A stretch of 55,037 bases of DNA from JAVKSL01 sp050744085 (GTDB taxonomy: Bacteria > Actinomycetota > Acidimicrobiia > Acidimicrobiales > JAJPHD01): positions 1 through 55,037 of the forward strand of contig JBOGGU010000015.1 of the NCBI GenBank assembly GCA_050744085.1. The letters run 5' to 3'. A program made the position numbers and the translations under genes. Below, in pieces: positions 14,475 to 22,883 of this stretch (its first letter is position 1; each line of letters opens with the position of its first letter). Under the pieces are notes generated by a model. The model was not told the origin of the DNA. It searched no databases and saw only the letters and a program-made list of their open reading frames with translations.

Positions 14475-15430
14475 AGGGCCTCGACCGCTGCCGCCAGGGC
14501 GCCGGCAAGCTCCACCACCTGCTCACGACCGATGCCCGCGCTGAAGATCTGGGGCAGGTGCAGCTGGGGCAAGGCCAACCTCTCAGACAGGCGGCACAAC
14601 TGCTCGTCCTGGAGCTGCTGGCGTCCTTTGCGAAATATCGCCGCCTCCGCAAGCGCACGGGCGTGCCCTGGGACCAGCCGCTTGCCCTGGGAAGCTGCCT
14701 CGGCAACAGGGTCCGCGTCGAGGCCTTCCAGCTGGGGGAAGACCGCGTTCACCACCAGCGGGGCAAGCGTCACCCCCAGCTTGTGCTGGAGGCGCCCGGC
14801 TGTCTCGATGACCTCGTTCACTGGTGTCTCCTCGGGGAGGGTGACCAGCAGCACCTGGCAGCGCGCCGGATCGCCCAGAAGCTCGACGACCTCGGTGGCC
14901 TGGGCCCGTATGGGCCCGACCCGAGCGACATCGGCAAGGGCCGAGGCGCTGCCCAGGAAGGTCAGCGCATGACCCGCGGCTGGTGCGTCCACGACTATCA
15001 GGTCAGCAGCCCTGGCCAGCTCCAGCTGCTTGACCTTGCCCAGGACCAGGACATCGCGGATGCCTGGTGCCGCCATCGCGAACACCTCGAGGGCGCCGTC
15101 GGAAAGCAGCTTGTAGAGCACCTTCCCGAGCCCGTGGGTCTGCAGGTACTCCACCAAAGCGTCGTCAGGTGTTACGGCGCTGCCACGCACCCGGCCCGGG
15201 CCTTCGCCCGTCGACCACAGTGCAGCCTCCTGGTAGCTCAAGTCCCCCGGGTAGCCGAGCAGGCCGGCGACTCCCCCCCGGCCCTCCAACTGGACGACCA
15301 GCACATCGAGCCCTGCGCTGGCCGCCATCACCCCGACGGCGGCGCTGACCGTCGTCTTGCCAACCCCGCCCTTACCTGCGACTACCAGGACCCGGCACTG
15401 TCGACACCAAGAGGTGACATCCATGTGCAT
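14471..15430 (-). CDS. ArsA/Get3-like ATPase, first of a pair
   Basis: The 319-residue protein has the P-loop GKGGVGKTT (19-27), the catalytic-lysine form of the ArsA/MinD class, and LIVVDAPAAGHALTFLG as Walker B. The region after the P-loop carries LEGRGGVAGLLGYP in place of the DPA motif. It is the leading gene of the two-gene unit and divergent from whiB (gap 94 bp). The probable start is the ATG at 15430; a second in-frame ATG lies 6 bp downstream. Confidence 0.87.
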   Translation of the reverse strand: MHMDVTSWCRQCRVLVVAGKGGVGKTTVSAAVGVMAASAGLDVLVVQLEGRGGVAGLLGYPGDLSYQEAALWSTGEGPGRVRGSAVTPDDALVEYLQTHGLGKVLYKLLSDGALEVFAMAAPGIRDVLVLGKVKQLELARAADLIVVDAPAAGHALTFLGSASALADVARVGPIRAQATEVVELLGDPARCQVLLVTLPEETPVNEVIETAGRLQHKLGVTLAPLVVNAVFPQLEGLDADPVAEAASQGKRLVPGHARALAEAAIFRKGRQQLQDEQLCRLSERLALPQLHLPQIFSAGIGREQVVELAGALAAAVEAL

Positions 15431-15524
15431 CTCAGCCTACCCGAGGGACTGGTCGTGCCCGAGGAGCTCTCCTCTTGTGGGAGCTGGCGGGCAGGGCTAG
15501 GGTGGCCCGGAGGGACGTAAAGGG

Positions 15525-15818
15525 GTGGTTGTGTTGCGTGATCCGCAGACTTGCGGTGCCCAGAGCGAGACCTGGCAGGACAGGGCGGAGTGCAAGGGCC
15601 AGCAGTCCTCGATGTTCTACCCTCCGATGTCCTTCGAGCGCCGGGATGTCAAGCTGGCACGCGAGGCAACGGCCAAGGCGATATGCGAACGCTGCCCGGT
15701 CAGGCGCGATTGCCTCGACTACGCCATCCAGATCCGGGAGCCTCATGGGATATGGGGGGGCCTCAGCGAGGGCGAGAGACGAGCGCTGATCGCCCGCCAG
15801 GCACGCAGGACCGGCTAG
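15525..15818 (+). CDS. WhiB-family Fe-S transcriptional regulator
   Basis: The four cluster-binding cysteines are at 23 (AECKG), 54, 57 and 63 (CERCPVRRDC). They are followed by the WhiB turn GIWGGLSEGERRAL and a basic tail (ARQARRTG). WhiB proteins carry an O2/NO-sensitive 4Fe-4S cluster and act with the primary sigma factor or bind DNA. The neighbouring ArsA-like pair suggests relation to the WhiB4 branch, whose mycobacterial locus looks the same; this is inference from synteny. The GTG at 15525 follows GGAGG, and a GTG 6 bp later is also possible. It overlaps the convergent VKOR gene by 4 bp. Confidence 0.93.
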   Translation: MVVLRDPQTCGAQSETWQDRAECKGQQSSMFYPPMSFERRDVKLAREATAKAICERCPVRRDCLDYAIQIREPHGIWGGLSEGERRALIARQARRTG

Positions 15819-16357
15819 GCGTCGCCGCAGGGGCGGGCTGCCCTGCCCAGGCCCCGCTGGGTCGAGCCCACGACAACCAAAACGAACAGCACGAACGCCA
15901 GGACGTGGATGATGGTGCAGAAGATGCAGATCGAGCCGATCACCAACAGCTCGGTGTAGACCAGGTAGACGACAAACCCGATCCCTGCCACCGCACCAGC
16001 CAGGCGGAGCCTTGCCAGCCAGGCCCCCAGGTCGCCCTCCGCCCTCCAGCACTGCGGCAGGTTGAGGACCGTCATGGCCACGAAGTAAGCCAGTCCCAGC
16101 ACCGCTACCGGGATCCCTACGATCTCGGACTGGGCGCTGGTGGTTACCTTGGCGCAGTTGACGAAGCCCGTCCCGCTGCAGGCCAGGATGGCGGCCGTGG
16201 TGAAGTGGGCGACGGTCAGGTAGACGCCGTCCGCGATCCCGAGCACAGCGATGCCGGTGGCGGTCAGCGGCAGCCATCGGGCGAGGCCTGGCGCGGGTTC
16301 CTGGGCTTGGACTGGCGGGACTGTACCAGCGGCCGCGGCCAGGCGGGTGCGACTCAC
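15815..16357 (-). CDS. Vitamin K epoxide reductase (VKOR) family membrane protein
   Basis: This four- to five-helix membrane protein re-oxidises a thioredoxin-like partner and passes electrons to quinone. The conserved loop cysteines are C60 and C68 (CSGTGFVNC), and the active-site pair is CIFC (C144, C147) at a helix end. The 180-residue length is standard. Its start overlaps the stop of the upstream membrane-anchored thioredoxin-like gene (ATGA, 16354-16357), so the two form a coupled disulfide-forming unit. Confidence 0.93.
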   Translation of the reverse strand: MSRTRLAAAAGTVPPVQAQEPAPGLARWLPLTATGIAVLGIADGVYLTVAHFTTAAILACSGTGFVNCAKVTTSAQSEIVGIPVAVLGLAYFVAMTVLNLPQCWRAEGDLGAWLARLRLAGAVAGIGFVVYLVYTELLVIGSICIFCTIIHVLAFVLFVLVVVGSTQRGLGRAARPCGDA

Positions 16358-17964
16358 GGTGCCTTTAGCTTGGCCAGCTGCGTCTCAGCACTCTTGATCA
16401 CCGGCAGTCCGCAGACGCTGGAGGGCTGGTTGTTGGTCACCTCGCAGATGGATGCTGTGATCCAGTTGGCGCTGGCGTCCACGCCCTGGGCCACGGGGCT
16501 CGAAGGGATGGAGAGGCTGCCTGCGATGGTGGCAGCCGAGAGCCCTTGAAGCACCTGAGGGTTGTACTGGAACCCGTTGATCAGGTAACGGTTGCCAAAG
16601 TCCTGGAAAGGTATCCCCCCCGCGTTGGACGACGTGGTGTACGGAGGGGCGTCATAGGCCTTGACCAGCTTGAGTTGAGCCGCGGTGGGACTCTGCAGGC
16701 TCGTGTAGCTCCCTTGTCCGTTCGGCAGGTTGGTCAGGGTCTCGTCCGACACGAAGCTCAGGTACTTGCTCGAGTAGGTGGACCCGTAGAAGCTGAACGT
16801 CTGGGTGTTCGGGAACGTGTCGGTCGAGGACGAGTGAGTGGCGCCCAAGTTGGAGAAGGTCCCGAAGCGCGACAGCGCCACGACCATCGGCCAACGCTCG
16901 GTGGCACAGTAGGGGCAGAAATTGGCCCCGAAGAAGAACAGCTCTGGCTTGCCAGCACTGGTGAGCGGCGCCGGCGAGCCGGCGACCTTCTGCGGATGCA
17001 GCACAGTGGCTGCAGTCCCGAGGCCGACCTGGTTCATGACGGAAGCGGGGACGCTGGTGGCTGCGTGGACCACGTCGGGGGCTGCTGGTGTTATGCCCGG
17101 GCCAGCCACCTTTGCGGGCGGGCTGCTGGTGAGCTTGATGCCGACGATGATGCCGACGACCACGATCACGACGGCGGCCGAGGCCAGGGCGACAAGGCCT
17201 CCGCTCATCCGCCGTCCCCCGTTGGCCGGTGCCCTCTTGGCCCCGGCCCGCCCGACCGTCCTGGTCCCTCGCCTTGCCCCAGCCTTGGCGCCGGTCGGCT
17301 TGGCGCTTGGCTTGGCGGTGGGCCTGGTTCCTGGCTTGGCACCAGCCGCCTTGGCCCCCGACTTCGCGGTGGGCTTGGCTCCTTGCCTGGCTGAAGCGGC
17401 CGGCGAGGCGGCCTTCGATTGCTTGGCCTGAGCGTTGTTGCTGGGCTGGCCTTTGGCGGCCGGTCTGGGCGCCCTGGACTTGGGCGGGGGCCTTCCCTTT
17501 GCCTTGGCCGCCTCTTTGGCCGCCAACGCGGTCTCGGTGGACCGATCCTTGCCGTTCGCCCCGGCTACGGCGGCGGGGGCCGGCGGGGTGGGAGCCGGCT
17601 GGGTGGGGGTGGTTGGGGGCAGCGGAGCGGCGGGAGCTGCCGGGCTGGCAGGGGCGGTAGGAACCTCACCAGCAGCTGCATCGTTACCGGCAACCACATC
17701 GCCAGTCCCGGCCTCGCCCGCCGCGGTGTCGCCAGTCCCGGCCTCGCCCACCGCCGCCTCGCTCGCCACGGTGGGGCCAGCCACGAGGTCCCCCGCCACG
17801 AGGTCCCCCGCCGCGGCCTCGCCAGTGACCGCCTCGCCCGCGGCGGTGTCGTCCGCGCCGGGCTCCGGGCCGTCTCCAGCCGGTTGCGGGTTGGGTTTGG
17901 TGCCTGGACCTCCGGGCCCTCCGGGCAACTGGTCGGCGGGTAAACCTCGGCTTGATCTGGCCAC
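16354..17964 (-). CDS. DUF929-type membrane-anchored thioredoxin-like protein with a long basic N-terminus
   Basis: The C-terminal domain has FFFGANFCPYCATERWPMVV, a CxxC motif in a thioredoxin-like context, and is placed outside the membrane by a single segment (LVALASAAVVIVVVGIIVGI) near its start. Before the membrane segment lie about 250 residues of low-complexity sequence: an acidic (AGDLVAGD)-type repeat, then Pro-rich, then Lys/Ala/Pro-rich (GAKPTAKPSAKPTGAK). The open frame continues upstream to 18090, but the GTG at 17964 with AAGGA upstream avoids overlapping selB. It is likely the oxidant or isomerase partner of the VKOR. The basic repeats resemble histone-H1-like tails, so the start and the N-terminal function are uncertain. 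Confidence 0.8.
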   Translation of the reverse strand: MARSSRGLPADQLPGGPGGPGTKPNPQPAGDGPEPGADDTAAGEAVTGEAAAGDLVAGDLVAGPTVASEAAVGEAGTGDTAAGEAGTGDVVAGNDAAAGEVPTAPASPAAPAAPLPPTTPTQPAPTPPAPAAVAGANGKDRSTETALAAKEAAKAKGRPPPKSRAPRPAAKGQPSNNAQAKQSKAASPAASARQGAKPTAKSGAKAAGAKPGTRPTAKPSAKPTGAKAGARRGTRTVGRAGAKRAPANGGRRMSGGLVALASAAVVIVVVGIIVGIKLTSSPPAKVAGPGITPAAPDVVHAATSVPASVMNQVGLGTAATVLHPQKVAGSPAPLTSAGKPELFFFGANFCPYCATERWPMVVALSRFGTFSNLGATHSSSTDTFPNTQTFSFYGSTYSSKYLSFVSDETLTNLPNGQGSYTSLQSPTAAQLKLVKAYDAPPYTTSSNAGGIPFQDFGNRYLINGFQYNPQVLQGLSAATIAGSLSIPSSPVAQGVDASANWITASICEVTNNQPSSVCGLPVIKSAETQLAKLKAP

Positions 17965-18022
17965 GGCGCGTCCTTGGTGGTCGGTAGGTGCACAGGAGTC
18001 CGGCGGGCGGACCTCCACGATT

Positions 18023-19882
18023 CTACTGCGGGCCGGGGTGGGTGGGTAGCGCGCCCGGCTGGACCACCGGGAGCCGGGGCCCGGCCACACGCAGATCGCC
18101 CCGCCGGCGGGTCACGCCTGTCGCATCGAGGTGCCCCAGCAGGGGTATGAGCCAGCGGCGGGTGGTGCCCAACGCGTCCCGGGCCTGGGCGGCGGTGACT
18201 CCCTCGGGGTGCTCAGCCAGGAGCCCCGCCAGCACCTCCGCTGCCCTCGCCAGCGCCGCCGGAGCAAACCAGATCCCCTCGCACTCCACCACCAGTCCTA
18301 GCCTGGCCATCTCCCGCAGCTCCGCCCGGTCCACCCCATCAGGGGCAGGAGGAGTGAACGGCGAAGCCTCCAGCACAGCCAGGAACGGATGCTCGGCCAA
18401 CCGGTCGGCTGACCTCTGTGCTCCAGCGACGAGGATCCGGCCACCTTCGACCACCAGGTCGGGGAGCGTCTGCGCCAAGGCCCGGCGTCCCTCGTCGAGG
18501 ACCGCCACATCGAGCCCGAGCGGGCCGGCCTCCCGGACAGCGGCCAGTGTCTCGGCTGTGGCTCGCTCCCGGGCTGCCGGGTCGAGGCACCAACGCCCAG
18601 CCAAGTCTGGGTGCCGGCGCTCACCGGTAAGGCGTTCCAGCAGGCCCACCTCCACCCAGCCCCTCTCCGAGATGACCCGGTCCACCGAGCGGTCGGGCCT
18701 GGCCCTGGACTTCGGGAGCACTGGCGCCACGTCCAGGACCTCACCACCCCCCACGGTCTCCGCCCTGCCAGATTCGCGCAGCACGTAACGGTCCCCTGGG
18801 AGCAGCGGCAGGGCCACCGGGATGCGTAGCCTCCCTAGCCCCGTCTGCCCTGGGCCGACAACATCACCCCCCAAGATGCGAACGGTCGCGGGGTACTCGC
18901 CAGAACCTAGGTGGGCCTGGTAGGCGCCGCGGCGGGCAATGTCGTGGCTCAACGCTGCCAGGGCCGACAGCGAGGCATCGAAGACCCTGGTGGGCGCCCA
19001 CTGGCGAGCCAGGATCACGGCATCGCCCCTCGTCACCTCGTCGTGGGCAACCCCGGCCAGGTTGAGCGCCAGGCGGCATCCCGGCTCAGCGCGGTCGAGT
19101 TGGTTGCCGTGGGACTGAAGGCCCCGGACCCGGGCCCCTCGCGCCCCGGCTCGCCGCGCCCCGCCACCTCGCGCCGCGGCGCCACCGGCCCCAGCGCCTC
19201 GGGCCGGCCCCCCGTGGGTCGAGCGCCCCGGTCCGCCTGGGCCCACGACGAGCACCTCGGCGCCCACGCTCAAGGCCCCGCCCGTGAGGGTCCCGGTCAC
19301 GACCGTGCCCGCACCCTTGGCGGGGAAGCTACGGTCAACCCACAGGCGGGGCCGGCCCCTGTCCGGCGAGGTCGGCGTCTGCGCCAGGAGCCGCCCCAGC
19401 GCGGCCCGCAGCTCCTCCAGCCCCCGCCGGCTCGGAGCATCCACCTCGACCACCTCCGCGCCAGCCAGGAACGTGCCCTCCACTGCCTCGGCCACCTCCA
19501 TGCGAGCCAGGCCCAACCAATCCTCGTCGAGCCCGGCCACCTTGGTGAGCGCTACCACTCCGTGAGTCACCCCCAGCAGCTCCAGGATGCGAAGGTGCTC
19601 CTCGGACTGCGGCTTCCAGCCTTCGGTTGCTGCCACCACGAACATGCAGGCATCCACCGCCCCGACACCCGCCAGCATGTTCTTGATGAACCTTACGTGG
19701 CCGGGAACGTCCACAAAGCCGACCTCCAGCCCCGAGTCGAGCCTGGTAGAGGCGAAGCCCAGGTCGATGGTGAGCCCCCGCGACTTCTCCTCGCTCAGGC
19801 GGTCCGGGTCCGTGCCGGTGAGCGCCTCCACAAGGGTCGACTTTCCGTGGTCGACGTGCCCGGACGTGGCTACTACGTGCAC
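18023..19882 (-). CDS. selB: SelB, selenocysteine-specific elongation factor
   Basis: SelB is a GTPase that delivers Sec-tRNA(Sec) to UGA codons marked by a SECIS hairpin. The G-domain motifs are GHVDHGKS (8-15), DVPGH (58-62) and TKVAGLD (113-119). EF-Tu-like domains follow, then C-terminal winged helices ending in TRRWLIPLLGHLDATGVTRR, which bind the SECIS. Between the first beta-barrel strand (AEVLVVGP) and the conserved RVRGLQSHG lies a Gly/Ala/Arg-rich insertion of about 35 residues (about 215-250) not expected in the family. It starts 6 bp after selA and is probably co-transcribed. No selD is in view. Confidence 0.95.
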   Translation of the reverse strand: MHVVATSGHVDHGKSTLVEALTGTDPDRLSEEKSRGLTIDLGFASTRLDSGLEVGFVDVPGHVRFIKNMLAGVGAVDACMFVVAATEGWKPQSEEHLRILELLGVTHGVVALTKVAGLDEDWLGLARMEVAEAVEGTFLAGAEVVEVDAPSRRGLEELRAALGRLLAQTPTSPDRGRPRLWVDRSFPAKGAGTVVTGTLTGGALSVGAEVLVVGPGGPGRSTHGGPARGAGAGGAAARGGGARRAGARGARVRGLQSHGNQLDRAEPGCRLALNLAGVAHDEVTRGDAVILARQWAPTRVFDASLSALAALSHDIARRGAYQAHLGSGEYPATVRILGGDVVGPGQTGLGRLRIPVALPLLPGDRYVLRESGRAETVGGGEVLDVAPVLPKSRARPDRSVDRVISERGWVEVGLLERLTGERRHPDLAGRWCLDPAARERATAETLAAVREAGPLGLDVAVLDEGRRALAQTLPDLVVEGGRILVAGAQRSADRLAEHPFLAVLEASPFTPPAPDGVDRAELREMARLGLVVECEGIWFAPAALARAAEVLAGLLAEHPEGVTAAQARDALGTTRRWLIPLLGHLDATGVTRRRGDLRVAGPRLPVVQPGALPTHPGPQ

Positions 19883-19888
19883 GCCTAG

Positions 19889-21190
19889 CTACCCGGCAAG
19901 TACCGACGACAGCGCCCTGGCCAGTATCGGATCATCCGCCGGGTCGACGGTCCGCAGGTCGGCGATGGTGAGCCCCCCGGCGACCCTTGCGATCACGGGT
20001 GGGTCGAAGCGCCGTAGCGCCGCCGAGACGTCTCCCTCCAGCGCCACCCCGGCCGAAGGTATCTCTGTGCCCGGAACCGACCCTCCCCCCGCCACCGACT
20101 CGCAGTCGAGCGGCTTGCCGACCCCGAGCGAGACGGCCCGGCGGCGAAGGCCTTCCACATCCAGCGCCGCCATGCGCCACAGCGGGATCGCCGACCCCTC
20201 GCCTCGCAGGTAGGCCAGGCAGGTCTCCTGGAGCTCCGCCAGGACCAGGCCCCCCGGCCGCAACACCCGGGCCAGCGGGTGGCGGCCACAGCGTTCCACC
20301 AACGAGGCCCGGCCGGCGATCACGCCCCCCTGGGGGCCGCCAAGCAGCTTGTCGCACGAGAAGGTGACGAGCGAAGCGCCTTCGGCCAGCGTCTGGCGGG
20401 CCGCCGGCTCGTCCCGCAGCCATGCGGGGGGGCCGCCGGAGAGCCACGGGGCCCGGGCGTCGAGGAGGCCCGAGCCGAGGTCGGCCAGCACGGGAGGGCC
20501 CAGCGACGCCAGCTCGGACACCGGCACGGACCTGGTGAAACCCACCACCTTGTAGTTGGAGGCGTGGACCTTCAGCACCAGGGCGGGGTCATGCGCCGCC
20601 ACCGCCCCGGCGTAGTCTTCCGGGCAGGTCCTGTTGGTGGTCCCGACCTCCACCATCGTGGCGCCCGACTCCTCCAGGATCTCGGGGATCCGGAATCCCC
20701 CCCCGATCTCGACCAGCTCCCCCCTGCTCACCACCACCACCCTTGCGCGTGTGAGGGCGGTGAGCACCAGCAGGACTGCCGCCGCCCCGTTGTTCACCAC
20801 CAGGGCGGCCTCGGCCCCGGTCAGGCGGGCCAACAGCGCCGCCGCATGGGCCTGGCGAGACCCCCTCTTCCCGGTGGCCAGGTCCAGCTCGAGGTTGAGC
20901 GCCCGCACCGGGGCCTCGGCCGTGCCGGTCGATGCTAAGGGAGATCGGCCCAGGTTGGTGTGGATGAGCACTCCCGTGGCGTTGATCACCGGGCGGAGCA
21001 GGGCCCGCTCGACTGCCTCGGCCCGCTCCCGAGCCGAGCCCGGGTCCCCCGTCTCGATGGCAGCACGGGCCGCGTCCACCAGGAGCGGGTGGGGCAGGAC
21101 GACATCGGAGAGCGACCGGGCCAACGAGTCCACCGACGGAGGCCGCAGCACGACGTTCCAGGCTAGTGTCATCCGGCTTTCCGGCAACAT
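19889..21190 (-). CDS. selA: SelA, L-seryl-tRNA(Sec) selenium transferase
   Basis: This PLP enzyme converts Ser-tRNA(Sec) to Sec-tRNA(Sec) using selenophosphate. Conserved stretches include INATGVLIHTNLGRSPL (69-85), VVNNGAAAVLL, and the PLP lysine K281 in SCDKLLGGPQGG. From the ATG at 21190 the length is 433, normal for bacteria. The frame extends to a GTG at 21223 and another ATG lies at 21172; a long hairpin (21189-21235) covers the first two options. It is the first gene of selA-selB. Confidence 0.95.
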   Translation of the reverse strand: MLPESRMTLAWNVVLRPPSVDSLARSLSDVVLPHPLLVDAARAAIETGDPGSARERAEAVERALLRPVINATGVLIHTNLGRSPLASTGTAEAPVRALNLELDLATGKRGSRQAHAAALLARLTGAEAALVVNNGAAAVLLVLTALTRARVVVVSRGELVEIGGGFRIPEILEESGATMVEVGTTNRTCPEDYAGAVAAHDPALVLKVHASNYKVVGFTRSVPVSELASLGPPVLADLGSGLLDARAPWLSGGPPAWLRDEPAARQTLAEGASLVTFSCDKLLGGPQGGVIAGRASLVERCGRHPLARVLRPGGLVLAELQETCLAYLRGEGSAIPLWRMAALDVEGLRRRAVSLGVGKPLDCESVAGGGSVPGTEIPSAGVALEGDVSAALRRFDPPVIARVAGGLTIADLRTVDPADDPILARALSSVLAG

Positions 21191-21235
21191 CTGGTCGTGT
21201 TTGTAGCCCTCCTGGGTACACAAACACGACCAGAT
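21189..21235 (-). promoter_or_regulatory. 16-bp perfect hairpin in the selA leader
   Basis: ATCTGGTCGTGTTTGT (21189-21204) and its exact complement (21220-21235) form a 16-bp stem. The 15-nt loop has further CCC/GGG pairing (21207-21209 with 21214-21216). It lies between the mrp stop (21260) and the selA coding region, both minus strand. In the mRNA the loop presents AGGAGG, and the stem covers the candidate GTG (21223) and touches the ATG at 21190. It may be the mrp terminator, a selA attenuator, or both. There is no T-tract. Confidence 0.65.
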
Positions 21236-21259
21236 CGACCGGCGGACCGGGCAGCGGGG

Positions 21260-22441
21260 TCAGCGGGACTGCTCCGCCCCTCCCACAGCAGCCTCCATCG
21301 CATCGAGCATCCTGGCGGTGCAACCACTCATCTCCACCGGCGGGATCACCTCCGACACGATGCGCTCCACGATCGAGGCGAATGCCGAGGCGACGGGGCC
21401 GCCATCCAGCACGGCAGGCCGCCCGGCGTCCCCACCGGCGCCCACTGCAGGGTCGAAGGGCACCGAGCCCAGGAAGGCAACACCCACCTCGTCCGCCAGT
21501 CGCTGGCCCCCCCCCGAGCCGAACAGCTCGTAGGTGCTCCCGTGCTCGCAGGTGAAGCTGGACATGTTCTCGATGACACCCGCGACGCGCAGCCATCCCT
21601 TCCGGGCCATGTCGGCCACCCTGGTCGCCACCTTGGCCGCCGCGGCGGGCGGGGTGGTGACGATGAGCACCTCGGTCCTGGGCAGCATCCGCGCCAGGCC
21701 CATCTGGACGTCCCCGGTCCCGGGCGGCATGTCGACGAGCAGGTAGTCGAGCGGGCCGCCGGGCCCAGAATCACCCCAGCGGACGTTCTCGACAAAGTGC
21801 TGGAGCGCCCGGTTGAGCATCAATCCCCTCCACATGATGGCCTCGTCCTCGGAGGCCGCCAGCAGGCCCATGGACACCACCTCCACCCGCCCTGCCCCGT
21901 AGTCCAGCCTCTGTGGGATGATCGTCCACGCCTCAGCAGTGCCCTCCGCAGAGAGCCGGCCCTCGATACCGAGCATCCGAGGGATCGAGAAGCCCCAGAT
22001 GTCAGCGTCGAGCAAGCCCACCGCGAACCCCCGCTGGGCCAGGGCCACAGCAAGGTTCACGCTGACCGACGACTTCCCCACTCCCCCCTTGCCCGAGGCG
22101 ACCGCTACCACCCGGGTCGAGGCGGAGATCGCACCAGCATCCTCGCGCGCCTTCCAGCGCGCCCGGGCCATGACCGCGCTGCGCTCCTCTGCGGTCATCT
22201 CGCCCATGCGCACCTCGACTGAGCCGACGCCAGCAAGGCTGGCCACCCTGGCCTCCACGTCCCGACGGAGCTGGGTGCGCAGGGGACAGCCCGCGATGGT
22301 CAGGGCCACGGTGACCTCCACGGCTCCGTCGTCGCCGAGTGCCACATCCCTGACCATCCCCAGGCCCACGATGTCGTCGCCCAGCTCCGGGTCGATCACG
22401 CCGCGCAGGGCCTCGGTCACTGACTCGACAGAAAGTACCAC
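21260..22441 (-). CDS. mrp: Mrp/NBP35-family Fe-S cluster carrier ATPase
   Basis: An N-terminal MIP18/DUF59 domain (IDPELGDDIVGLGMV, then TIAGCPLR) is fused to a P-loop ATPase with GKGGVGKSS (117-125), LLDADIWGFS, and VDMPPGTGDVQ. Such proteins carry and insert Fe-S clusters. The usual CxxC near IENMSSF is here CEHG, a form I recall from actinobacterial Mrp proteins. It is 393 aa. It is divergent from erpA, another Fe-S carrier, across an 80-bp gap, which makes joint regulation likely. Confidence 0.93.
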   Translation of the reverse strand: MVLSVESVTEALRGVIDPELGDDIVGLGMVRDVALGDDGAVEVTVALTIAGCPLRTQLRRDVEARVASLAGVGSVEVRMGEMTAEERSAVMARARWKAREDAGAISASTRVVAVASGKGGVGKSSVSVNLAVALAQRGFAVGLLDADIWGFSIPRMLGIEGRLSAEGTAEAWTIIPQRLDYGAGRVEVVSMGLLAASEDEAIMWRGLMLNRALQHFVENVRWGDSGPGGPLDYLLVDMPPGTGDVQMGLARMLPRTEVLIVTTPPAAAAKVATRVADMARKGWLRVAGVIENMSSFTCEHGSTYELFGSGGGQRLADEVGVAFLGSVPFDPAVGAGGDAGRPAVLDGGPVASAFASIVERIVSEVIPPVEMSGCTARMLDAMEAAVGGAEQSR

Positions 22442-22520
22442 TGCGGCCCATCCTAGGTCCGCCCGCTACAATCGGTACCCGAACCACCAGTACCCAAGCC
22501 ACATGGAGGAGGGTCACAGC

Positions 22521-22883
22521 GTGAGCACCGTCGCACCTGTCAAGATCGGCAAGCGTTCTGGGCCTGTCACACTCACCGACGCCGCAGCGGCCAAGGTGAC
22601 CGAGCTGCTCGCCTTGGAGGGGAACCCAGACATGGGCCTCCGGGTGGCGGTGAAGCCCGGCGGTTGCTCGGGCTACAGCTACGACATGTTCTTCGACGCC
22701 GAGGTGGGCGACGACGACATCGTGCGCACCTACGGAGGCGTGAGGGTCTTCGTCGACGAGGCCAGCGCCGAGCTGCTGAACGGCGCCAGCCTGGACTACA
22801 AGGACACCCTGCAGGGAGCAGGGTTCCACATCACCAACCCCGTGGCCACCCGCACCTGCGGCTGCGGTTCCTCCTTCAGCTGA
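22521..22883 (+). CDS. erpA: ErpA/IscA-type A-type Fe-S carrier
   Basis: The 120-residue HesB domain has the three cluster cysteines C49 (PGGCSGYSY), C113 and C115 (TCGCGSSF). The GTG at 22521 has GGAGGAGGG at a good distance; the frame is open far upstream and an ATG at 22503 lies just before the Shine-Dalgarno. It inserts Fe-S clusters into target proteins. Its stop overlaps the next gene's start (CTGA). Confidence 0.95.
   Translation: MSTVAPVKIGKRSGPVTLTDAAAAKVTELLALEGNPDMGLRVAVKPGGCSGYSYDMFFDAEVGDDDIVRTYGGVRVFVDEASAELLNGASLDYKDTLQGAGFHITNPVATRTCGCGSSFS

Noticed and set aside
13368..15430. Arsenite efflux ATPase function for the ArsA-like pair
   Set aside because: No arsB, arsR or arsC neighbours and no metal-binding Cys cluster; the synteny with whiB points elsewhere.
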